Source: Combretum micranthum
Lineage: Eukaryota > Streptophyta > Magnoliopsida > Myrtales > Combretaceae
Length of the DNA: 64,000 nucleotides
Direction of reading: 5' to 3'
NCBI GenBank assembly: GCA_024138025.1
Contig: JAMXBD010000063.1
Span: 1,488,001 to 1,552,000 of the forward strand
Under the pieces are notes generated by a model. It worked only from the letters and a program-made list of their open reading frames with translations, ran no database searches and had not been told where the DNA came from. Below are positions 23,767 through 34,800 of the stretch, piece by piece; position 1 is the first letter of the stretch, and every line of letters begins with the position of its first letter. The position numbers and the translations under genes were made by a program.

Positions 23767-24720
23767 CTATTTGTCAATCCTGCAGTTATGTGCGGGTAGC
23801 TCTTGCTTTAGGTCGTGCTCAATATACTGCTTGAGCCAACCACACCGTATGACGTCCTCTATGGTGCTCTTAAGCTGCTGACAATACTTTGTATCGCACT
23901 TGCAATCGTAACGATACTTGCAATATTCCTTTAAGTCTTTTCTTCTCAAGCTGAACCTTATTGGAGGCGGTGGCAACATGAGGCCCTAGTTCCTTATTTC
24001 GAGGAATAAGTCATAGACTGGTAACTTTAAAACGTGAACTCATCATACGTTAGGAAGAGTTTTTGCTTATCATCGTCTCTATAACCCTAGCGTGCATCAA
24101 CTCGGTTAAAGTCGTGGCGATCTTTTTGTCATCCTTTTTTCTTGAGGTGGATTGCTTTCATTCAAGGAGGCTTGGTCATTGCTTCACTTCCCCCCTGGTG
24201 TTTTGGGTGTCTCCTGGAGAATACATTTCTATGTTTTTTATCTTACTTGCTCAAGTATAGTGAGTTGGGATTTCAAAATGGAATCGAAGAACGAGCTGTC
24301 TGCAAGAACCTCTAAAGCTACTCCTTGGTTGAGGTTTGGGACCTCAAGGCATACTTTGTTAAACCTTAACAAATAATCCCTCAAGGGCTCACCTCACCTC
24401 TATCGTACTATATAAAGGTACGAGGCATTTTTCTCCGATGGCTTATTTTCCATGAAGTGTGCTACAAAAAGGTCGTTAAGCTGGGTGAATGAACCTATTG
24501 TGTTAGGCTCAAGCTTGTTGAACCATATCATGGCTGCACCTCGAAAGATGGTGGGAAAATTCTTGCATCATATTGCATATGAGAAATTATACATCGCTAT
24601 GGTGGAGTGGAACAAGGCAATGTGGTCCTCCAGATCGATTGTCCCATCGTACAATTCTAAAGTGGGTAGCCGAGCCCCGATTGGGAGTACCTTGGATTGA
24701 ACCTCAGCCGTAAAGGACAT
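23767..24720 (-). pseudogene. gag remnant of the Tat-like element
   Basis: The 70-residue frame at 23767-23979 has YCKYRYDCKCDTKYC followed by QQLKSTIEDVIRCGWLKQYI, a degenerate form of the Cys/His block and helix at the end of Tat gag. Between 24250 and 24690 the minus strand reads the capsid core in pieces: LYDGTIDLEDHIALF, FRGAAMIWFNKL, LNDLFVAHFMENK and PLRDYLLRFNKVCLEVPNLN. Stops interrupt it. The open frames on the opposite strand in this interval are shadows. Confidence 0.75.
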
Positions 24721-25556
24721 TCCTGCCTAAGAGTGTTTTGACTGCGAGCTCGTCTCGAAAACCTTCTTTGATGGTCGACTACCTTCTCATCATGTCTTTG
24801 ATTTCTTCGAGCACATGCTCCTTATTGGAACCGAGCTGGGTGTCCTTAGCAATGAGAATAGGCACACTGTCCCCACAAGCTCAAGTTAAGTCGGGACCTT
24901 TGGGCCCCACCTTCTGATGTTGTTCATTCGTCCACTTAGAATCTCGAGGTAACTTGCACCAAATATCAAGATGTTGTGTGTCCCTATGAGATTCATGAGA
25001 AACTCTTGACAAGCTTTTAGCAGCATTGTGTTTTTGGTATTCATTTAGGTGTAGTCTCGAACTATGGGACTGCTCTCTAGTGGAGGTACTAGCCCATGGC
25101 GATGCTACAGCAGGTTTGTGGCCCCTTTTAGTTAGCTCCTCTTAGAGCTTAAAAGGTGATTATGTTGGGAAAGTGCTTCGTCGCTCGCTAGAGGCATGCT
25201 CTTCCAAATGCAGGTCCTTCAAGCCCTTCAACTCTATGATTCTAGCTTGGAGGAGAGTGTTGAAACGCTCATTTTCCATGTTCTTAGGCACAAGTTTTCA
25301 AATTCTAGGATGCATCGTGGATCCAAAGGGTCGTCATTTGCGACCATTAGGTGGTCAGCGCACGATGGCTCAGGGGCTCCATTGTCATCTATTGGGGTGG
25401 TTCCAAGATGTGTGGAGTAGAGTCAATTTGATTCTTGCTTTATTGTGGCTTCAACATTGTATGGAAAAAATGTATTCTTGCGGTGATGGTTTATAGTTTT
25501 TAGAAAGGCTCTGGCAGATAAAGAGACGGGAGAAAAGGAGGGGTTTTAGACAACAA

Positions 25557-25573
25557 TTCCCACAGACAACGCC
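25557..25573 (-). promoter_or_regulatory. Primer-binding site of the Tat-like element
   Basis: The minus strand reads TGGCGTTGTCTGTGGGA just inside the right LTR. It resembles the TGGCGCCGTCTGTGGG-type site common in Tat-lineage elements, with one CpG lost. Confidence 0.65.
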
Positions 25574-25576
25574 AAA

Positions 25577-26166
25577 TGTTGCATGAGCTTACTTGGGTCG
25601 ATAGAGTTAACTCCTACAAACACAAAAAAAGTGATTAGAGGGGCGCCAGCGGGTTGCCTGGTGCAGCCACTCCAATGCTTAAGTCAATCCGTAGATAAAA
25701 GTAAAATATCTATGAAAAGATAAAATGAACTCTCTTTTTTCTTCCCTTTCTTTCCCCCTCCCTTTCTAGGGAAGAGGGTATTTATAATTTTAGGGTCATA
25801 ACAAGGCAAACTTTTTTGGCAGTTGACCTGGTATCCAAAGTGATGGGGATACCCCACTGAGGAGCTATGGCTTCATGGAGCGTGCTCGAGCTAATCGTGT
25901 CCTCCCTGTCATGGGGTGTGACTAGAGCACTTGCTTTGACTGCAAATTATGAGGCCATAAGGTCGAACTCAGCACAATTAGGCTTTCCGAGGTGAGAGTT
26001 CCTGGGATGACCTTGTGTTGTATCCCTTGGTGAAGTTGTAGGTTTCGTTACCTTTCTGGGAAATCGAGATGTCACTAGTAGTAGGCCCTTTCTAGGCCCA
26101 TCAACGTTATAGGGTTTTGAGGTCCAAGAAACCAAATGGGATGATGGCTATATTCTATTATCAACA
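25577..26166 (-). repeat. 5' LTR of the Tat-like element
   Basis: On the minus strand the segment starts TGTTGATAAT, ends ATGCAACA, and is followed three bases later by the primer-binding site. A TATAAATA-type box lies near 25780-25790. About 590 bp. No matching copy could be seen at the other end of the element, so the outer edge rests only on the TG start. Confidence 0.5.
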
Positions 26167-26559
26167 GAAACAAACCCTAAATATATCCCTTCAAATAGGA
26201 TTGATCTATGTTCAATTCTCTACTTTCCTAAAAGTTGAACAAACATTAATTAGATAAAAATAAAAGTACATTTAACTATGAAATTAAAAATTAAAAGCTA
26301 ATGTAAGCCAATCCTTTGGTTAATATATTAGCCACCACTTTCTATTGATGGTAAATAAGGCATGCTTATGGGTCTTTTCAATTCTTCAAGAATTATCTTC
26401 AACCACTGTAATTCACACACTCCATTTGACAAGGCATGAACTTTAACACAACTCACTACAACAACATTTGCCTTCTTCTCCATGTAATGAGATGTTACTA
26501 AACATATTATTAATAACCAAATGTAGATCTCTTATCAATTATAAAATATTCCCAATTGG

Positions 26560-27165
26560 CATAGGTGAAAATTTATGGTAAGTTAAATTTGCTAGTTTTA
26601 TTCTAGAATCATTTGAGAATTCATCAATTGGATTGTGTTACCTTAGGATCCTAAACTTGAAGATCTATAACTCAGGAAAATTGCAAAATTTTTAGTACTT
26701 CCCTCTACAAAGAAATTTGCTAGGGTTATCTAGAAACCCAAAGTTCATGATCTATATACTATCGAAAGTACTAATTTTAAACAAAAACTTGAAAAAATCA
26801 TTATTTGTGAATTTTTGATAACCCAGATTGGTTGGTTTTGCTATAAAATTATCTGAATACCTCTCTTTTTTCCTTCAATAAAAAAAAAAAAAAAGGAATT
26901 TGACTTGGTGACCCAAAAGCCCAAAATCCATTATCTATAATCTATGAAATTGGCATACTGTGCGAAAATTCAAAATGAAAACTAAACTACTCAAGAATTT
27001 TCAATAATACAGATTGGCTAGTTTTTATCCTGAATCATTTAAAAACACCTCACCAACTATTCCCTTTCGAAAACTAAAAATTTGACAGAGACCCGTTAGC
27101 ACAAATTTCATATATTATAATTTATTGAGACTAGCAATTTTGGGCCAGAACTTGAGGAAAAAAGG
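26560..27165 (+). repeat. Degenerate ~180-bp tandem repeat (about 3 units)
   Basis: Two landmark phrases recur in register. CAGATTGGTTGGTTTT-like blocks lie at about 26575, 26820 and 27008. ACCCAAAAGCCCAAAATCC-like blocks, each followed by a TATCTATAATCTAT-like block, lie at about 26737, 26910 and 27090. Spacings are roughly 175-245 bp. A poly-A run (26880-26895) sits inside the second unit. Non-coding. Confidence 0.5.
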
Positions 27166-27784
27166 GGGAAAAAACAATAATCACTATTGTTGAATTTATT
27201 GAGAGTTCTCAGGACATGATGAGAATCATACCCTAGGCCAAAACCTAAATGACAGAAGATTTTTATGCCGCAAAGAAGTTTCATATATGATTCTAACTTA
27301 CACTTATGGTCATCACATCAAGCTTGTGCTACTAATCTAATTAAAGATTCCACATCTAAACTATAGCATGCTCAGGAGTCAATTTTGTAAGTATAATACT
27401 CTTTATAACTCAAATATGGAAGTTATTGCATTCAAGTACCAAGCTGATGGGATCATAGAAGTTCCCACTTTTCTTCCCTAACACTTTCTATACTTTTATG
27501 TTAAAGTCAATAGTTACTAGTTTCCTTTACATAATTTAACAAAATCCAGTATTTACTCTAATATGATGCAACTAACGGTAAGATTTTTAGATATTACTAC
27601 ATGATTTTACTAAGGGGTCGTTAGTCATCCCAAGTTTTGAAAGATCAAGGCTGTATTGCAGCTGGACACATAATTAAGATAATAACCGGTTATCGGTCTG
27701 TACTTATGATTGTTTGTATGCCTTGGAATTTGAATGTTCTTGTAGTTATTTACGTCCTCGATTTTAATTCAATCCCATTGCATT

Positions 27785-27850
27785 TATGTTTTGCCAGGTT
27801 TAGGTAACGACTATTACCACAAGTTGGGCTATGATTTATATACTGGATGT
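27785..27850 (+). pseudogene. Possible ELP3 C-terminal exon remnant
   Basis: After an acceptor-like TTTTGCCAG, the frame reads GLGNDYYHKLGYDL. This resembles the conserved tail of the Elongator acetyltransferase subunit ELP3, where Gly, Tyr-Tyr and Lys-Leu-Gly-Tyr are invariant in my recollection. One residue appears deleted. No other ELP3 exon is visible within several kilobases. Chance similarity is possible because the match is short. Confidence 0.25.
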
Positions 27851-28609
27851 AAGGACGACAGTATATGCTTACCCACAAGATTTCAGACCTCTGGTTGTTT
27901 TGTCCGTGCAGTGTCATTGATTATTCAGCACACCCTATTTCCTTTATACAATTCATCTGCATCACTGTCGTACATGAAAATTCAATGGATTCCTTTGAGC
28001 CACACCATAATTGTGGTGCTGTCTTATTGTAAGACCAACGGCTAATCAGATCGACTGAAATTTAACAGGGATTTGTCGACCCTTGCAGTGCCTCGGATTC
28101 CTAGGCGCTGCACTACTTGAACACCAATATTTCCATTTACCGATGCAGATGCTATTATGCCTCCAATCCGGTACATGTGCCATTCAAGTATCCAAAGTTA
28201 CTATCAATCCGAGACTGGTGGGTTGCTTTTAATATACTGATGCTGAACAACCGAGGTTGTTCAGTAAGGACCACATCCTCCAGCAAAACAATGGTCTATA
28301 AACACAAGAAAAGGTGCATGACCTTAATGGCATACATTCCATCAATTATATCCTTTTGCTGATGCAAATGGAGATTGAGATGAAGTGCAAACACTACAGA
28401 AAAATGAGATCACAACCAAAAACAAAGCACCGCAAAGATGAACTTATCAATGATTATCCAATTGAGATTGCATCCAACCCTGAGATGAAAATTGGGTGGA
28501 CTAACTCATCTTAACACATACTATGGGTACCGATCAAGGATGGCAACGCTACAAAAATTACAACCTAAACGATCGATCAAATCATTGCATTCAACTGGAT
28601 AGAGGAAAT

Positions 28610-28799
28610 TCACTGACACTGGTAAGTCCGGCGGTTTGCCATACATGAAAGAACTGCCTTATGGCAGACATGCCAATACTCCATGCAAGGCATGAATGTC
28701 AGGGGAGAGTTGGTGGGAGAGAAGCTCCAAGGGAGGATCTAATCCTGCACACATGAGATAACAAAAATAAAACGTTTGGAAATCACAAAAACAATGTGA

Positions 28800-28838
<39 letters not shown>

Positions 28839-31800
28839 TGAAAAAGATATATATATATATATAAACATATATTTATTCAGAAAACAAGGGGGGAAAAAAA
28901 ATGGTCACCTTTTCCCCACAAGAATTCCATAAGCATACTTTGCAACCAGTGATCCAGGATCCCCAGAGAAGACCTTTCTATAGTGAGGTAGAATAATTTG
29001 TCCTGAAATGAATGTCCTCAAAGCAATCAAAGAAAGCATAAAATATCATTTGCAGTTTGTTAAGAAAAAACGTCTGGTCTTCTAAAGAAATTTGTGGGGA
29101 ATATTTCTGAAGATTCCTGATAAACCTTATCAATCAAATAGGATAAACCCCAAACAATCATATGGATACTGGGCTCCTTTATGCTATATTCTTAGGAATG
29201 CACCCCTTGAACTTTTGAGACTGCTAAAATTACCACCTTATCTTTAAGCCATTTAAGGTATCCATAAAGTTTGAACTAGCTAAATATCATACTTGGTCAT
29301 ACACTTACTTGTGGATTTACTATATCAACTCTCGTTGTTTACATTTATACTCTCTGACTAGTAAGCATTTGCCAAAAGAATCTTCTAAAGATGATCCAAA
29401 AGCTGGAAATTTGACACACACAAGTTTAGGGTCTGTTTGGATTGGCTTTTTTCGGCAGATACAGACACTTTTTTAAACTTTTTGCTAACAAATTATTTAT
29501 CAAGAAATAGATATAGATAAAACAAAGTTGACAGTTCTCATCAAAAGATCAAATAGAACAAAAATAGATAAAATTTAGATGCAAATCGAATATATTTACA
29601 AATATCATTTTAAAAAAGATACAGATACAGATGAAATACAGACAATCCAAATCAGCAACTTCAGAGTTTTAAGTGTAAAATTTAACAGCATATATTCAAT
29701 TAGGCATGCAATACGGTACCCCTCCCATAATGCATGCATATAATAGGAAGCTACATAGAGTGTTAGTAGTCATATATAGCATGTGTAAAGCAGGACGGGT
29801 AAAAGAGTCATTACGTGGAGTATTAGAAGTGTTGGTGGTCTATTTGTATTGTCTTTCTCGAACATGTCCTTTTTGCCATGCAGTCAGTCCTTCCCAAATT
29901 TTTTTGAGATTATTCTAGAAGCTTCCTAATTAATGAGAGGAAATCTATAAATAATGATAGGGCAATTAGGGGAGAGTTGATTATTTTGTTTTGGAATGAG
30001 AGATCAAATGACTACTCTCGTTGATTAGGAAGCTTCTAAAATATTCCCAGATGACTTACAAAGGAAACCAAAAAAAAACATGTAGAAGAAAAACAATACA
30101 AACAGACCACTAATAATACAAAAACTCCATACAATGATACCATTACCCATCATGCTTTACTCATGCTTCACACATGCTATATATGACTACTAACACTAGT
30201 GACACAATTACCCATCCTGCTATACACATGCAATATGGGAGAGGCAACAGGTCAGTATGACAATAAGCAATCTTGAACATAAAAGTACAAAATTGAAGGA
30301 AAAAAAAAAAAAAAAGGTCAAAATTTAGGTGGTGGTTTTGATATTAATTTCATATTTCTTCCTATTACTACAGTACTACCCAAAAAAATAATAAATAAAA
30401 TAAAGAAATAAGTGGAAAACTTCATAACCACCTCTTGCATTCCATCCTACAATCTCCTAATAGCATCAAGTGTCACAAAGTTCCTCACTAACACATCATA
30501 GAAGAACTCAAAAGTTCTGTTGCAAAAATCGATATGATTTTTTTTCTTTTTTCTTTTTTCCCTTTTGGATTTTTGCACACGGTGGGATGCCGTGGGGGGA
30601 ATGTTGTAGTATGTTATCATTACAATCATGGACAGATGAATTGTGACAAACATATCATATCTTGTGAACTTCAAGCAGAGATCAAGTTTCATTTTAAAGA
30701 CTCACCAATACTTGCAGAATTGCTTTGCAGAGTTGAAACCCGAAAACTAGGTTTTTCTATCCTTTTTTCATTTTCTCCTGATGTACTCCCATAATCAGAC
30801 AGTATATCGTGCACACCAGAACAGAGATCCCCGGTGCAATTGAGCGTATTACAGTCGCAAGAAAAATTTCTAAACCATATCCCAGCAGGAAATCTCCTTG
30901 GTTGAATGAACCACAGAAAAATTTTGGTATAAGGCATTTCGTGAATCATAGATATGACAACCTCAACGAATATACAGATAAAGCTAACAGATGCACTCAT
31001 CATAGTGAAGAAAACATAAAAAACAGAGGTTGTTGGCAATAAAAGAAGAAGGGGAGTGAATAGAAGAGATCCAACAATGTGTTGCTCCACTGAATAGTCA
31101 TAGCTGTCTAATCTTAGGCGAAGAGGATTCCACTTTTGACCCCTGTGTATGGTTTAAAAGCTACATCAGCAACTTAAAAGGATTAAGAAATGCTAATCTC
31201 ATATGATCCAGCATATACAATATGAGTATAAAATCTGATTTAGAATTTAACTCCAAGATAAAATGTTAAGTAATTTCATCCACAAGTTCAGAGCTGTAAA
31301 CAGATGTGTAAGCAAATAAGCAAACTATATCCCTTCACACAGTGTGGCATAGTGAGAAGTGATGTAAAGCCATATTCCATACAAGAAGCAAGAAGATTTT
31401 TTATAGTGGAGAATATGTGTCAAAATCTAAACCAATATATTCAATTTAAAACGAGGATGCAGAAGTCAATTTGGGGAATAACATCAACCAAATATTTAGA
31501 TTAAGTTACAAAAGGAACCATCTTATAAGATGACAAACCTCCATAACAGTTCATTTGATCCATAAATGCTTGAGGGTGATATTCATGTCAGAGTTTGCCA
31601 CAAAATAGCAATACATATATGTTGCTGCTCCAATCATGTTAAATAACGGGAAGGGGAATTAAGCACCAAGATCCATCCTTTTAAAAGAAATTGTCCAAAA
31701 CAAATTTTTCTCCATTGCAAACATAAAACGTATTTTAAAAACTCTATTGATGATCAACTGCTCAAGCACATGATAAAAAACCTCAAATATCTAACTTTTT

Positions 31801-34800
31801 AAAAAGCATCTGAGATGCCACCTATAACATAATGTTGTAACATGGAGTGATCACATCAGAGCTATTACTCATAAGAGTACATTGCTCAAGTAGATGGAAT
31901 GTGTTTGCACTTCGTTCCTTCCATAAACCAGCAATCAATTAAATACTCAGCAAGGCCCTGAATTTTTATTTAAAAAAACAAACAAAAGAAGGAAACCACA
32001 AAGCTCAACTAAATCAATTGAACTGTCATGAATGCTTCAAGATGTTTGGTACTTATCCATATCAACGGTCGAATATGAAGTCTTGCATGCTTAAAATGTT
32101 ACTGTGTCAATGTCACAATAGTCTTCCATTTCCTAGTGCACATTAACATTGATTATGCAGTTATAAAAATAACAACCACATCAAAGATAGGTTTTTTTGG
32201 CGTATAATTTTTTTCATTTTCTTTTCTATAAATAGTACAATCTAGTCATTGACATGCTTCATCACCCAAAAGTATTTGCTATAGTTGTGGCTATGACAAT
32301 AGTGATCAAGAGATGGTCTAGCTGGATGCTGGTAAGCAGACATGGTAGATGATTGTACTGGTGGCTGGAGGTGCAAGTAGAACATTCTAGTCATTTTTAA
32401 CTGAACATTTTCTTTCCACTGAAAAATATTTTTCTATTGATCAATATGCTTTCTGATATTTTCCATGGAAATACCTCACATAAAAACATCAGTACCATAA
32501 TATTCTATAAATTTTTCCAATTTGAACTTGCACAATTCACTATTAAACAATAAAAAAGTAACTTTTTAAAAAAGAGCCACAAATGAGGTTTAGTTGTGTA
32601 CCCACCTCAACACTGCACACACAGTACAGAAGCCATCATAGTCTTCTTTGACATAGTATCCAAGCAAAAAATTATTGGATATGAGCCAGACAATGCTTAC
32701 ATAAACACTAGCAATGGGCCATAGCATCTCTTATGCACAAGCCAGTCACTTAACTAGATTTGTCTAAAGTTAGATCAATATTAGTTAGTTTATTCATATT
32801 TCTCTGTACATTAATTGTCATTCTTTGGGCAAGTCAAATGCATCTTCAGTGTAAAAAGTAATGAGGGTTTTGAGATAGAATTGACAGCAGTAAGATTCAG
32901 CAAGCTTGCAAGAAAGTCATCAAGGGAAAACGTTTGAATGACATGCAATGTCAAACAAGAAGTTAAAAGAGGGCATATCATCAACCCGCTTTATACTCTA
33001 ACCAAGTGAAAATACAGAAAGTACCTGAAAAGGCGCCATAAAGCAGCCAATGATTGTATCTGTAATGAATACACAAGAGAAATCAAGTAATGCAGAGCTG
33101 ACATGTGTAATGTTGCTAGAACAACCATGTCAATCACTGACCCCGCCATCACAGTAACACCGAAGAACATCCCCAAGATAGCAAGCCCTTTGATGACATG
33201 GACTAACATGAAACTCATAAAAACCCAGAGTGTAGACCAAAATTGTATCATGTTGAGAGAGACTGTTCCAAGTATCGCTGCCAATTCTGTATTCAACTTG
33301 AAGCCTGCAGGAACTCCCATTAACCACACACAACCAATGCGCAACAGATTATTCATGTCATTTCCAAAGCTCGCAACCCATGTGTGAACAGATCCTGCTT
33401 GAAATAATAAAGCAAACCCAAACACATTTCCCAGCAGAATGTCAAAGACTAAACTTGACCACATGGAATGCCTACGTATAGCAGCTTTCTCTGCATATTC
33501 CACACATGAGTATGACCTAACAAATAGAACACTCTCGATTAAGCACCAAAAACTCTATTTATAACAGACCATGTGAATCCAAATTAAGTCATCTAATACC
33601 AAAACACAAATATACAGCACTGATTTGCATAGATTAAATTCTAGGATAAAAGATTATGTCAATTGATTGCACACCTAACTTTTAACCCATTATATGATCA
33701 CAACAAAGCCTCGAGAAGTTAATCCAGGACACTGACATCATCTCTCTGAGTCAATTTGAAATGCCAAAAAGCACTAGCTTTGTTAACTTTCTGCAATGAA
33801 TTCTATATGTACCAAAAATGAAAAAAGGAAAAAGGAAAAAAAAAAAAAAGAAAAGATCAAAAAGAAAAGGCCCGTAAAAATAAAAGAAAGAGGGAAGATG
33901 CAAATCAAAAAATGTACAAAAGATTTTTCTATACATGGATGAAAGTAAATAAACTGAGGATAGCAGTCTCAATTTTCCTTGTGATGTTTAGAGAATGGTG
34001 TAAAATGGTTGAAGTGAGAATAATTAATCAGGTAAAGGAGGGAAAAAGATCGGATGGACAAATCCTTTTCCTTTTTTTTTTTTTTTTTCCTTGAACTCTT
34101 AGGAACACAAACAATTTTCATCACCACAAAAGGATAATAGTAGCCCCATAGTGCACCTTTTACCTGACACCACTCTCTTGCAAGAATATCGGCCAATATA
34201 GTATTTGGGAGCATCTGATCCTGATATTAGTCAATGCTGTATGAAAAACATTTGCAATTGCAGCATGTATCCACAATTCCCATGCACAACTTGAAAAACC
34301 ATGGAAAGATCGAAGAACAATGTAGCATAGAGTTGACACAAAAGCAACAAAGACTGAAAAAATGTGCCAGAGCAATGCATGAAACCTGAAATCCCATAAA
34401 ACAATTCATCACAATGTGTAAAGAAAACCCACCAGGGATAGCTACACGGGTTACAGCATAGGTTGATACCTCATAATAATGGAAGTTTGAGCAGTAAATT
34501 TAACTAGTTGCAACTGCCATAAGCATTTAGAAGCAGCACTAGAAGTACTGTTGATTGAAAGAATTATTAGATCCTGCACTAAAAATATTATAACTTTAGT
34601 TGATAAGCTGACTTTCAGAATGCACATAAAAGAAATCAAATATCTGCTTTACTTGATCAACAAGTGGATCTTTAAGATGAAGTCTGTTGACCCAGTTTGG
34701 TTTCTTTGGAGGAACCCTCAGATGGGCAGTAAAATCCGAGTATCTCAGAGAGAAATGATGAGTTCCATATCCAGGTTTATCATATAGTATAACCTAGAAA

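Larger units (their letters stand above)
6906..26166 (-). mobile_element. Old Ty3/gypsy element, Tat-like, interrupted by a nested insertion
   Basis: Read on the minus strand from right to left, the order is LTR, primer-binding site, gag, protease, then (after the nested 13-kb insertion) reverse transcriptase, RNase H and integrase. The RNase H region resembles the additional RNase H typical of the Tat lineage, and the primer-binding site fits that group. Stops and frameshifts occur throughout, so it is dead. No left-hand 3' LTR matching 25577-26166 is recognisable; sequence left of 6906 is a different repeat. The 3' end is therefore missing or too diverged to see. The Athila element splits it between protease and RT. 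Confidence 0.75.
26167..28609. other. Intergenic region between the Tat element and GPI1
   Basis: AT-rich. 26560-27165 is a degenerate tandem repeat. 27785-27850 holds a short ELP3-like coding remnant. The open frames at 27791-28045, 28117-28362 and 28314-28514 show no other recognisable domain and are probably chance. Confidence 0.5.

Noticed and set aside
24063..25496. Several plus-strand open frames of 65-107 residues
   Set aside because: They lie opposite the Tat gag; only the minus strand shows capsid motifs.
28659..28868. 69-residue minus-strand frame rich in His-Thr
   Set aside because: Mostly translation of the (TG)n microsatellite and GPI1 intron 8 in a wrong frame.
33103..33387. 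94-residue plus-strand open frame
   Set aside because: Antisense to GPI1 exon 6, which has strong family similarity on the minus strand.
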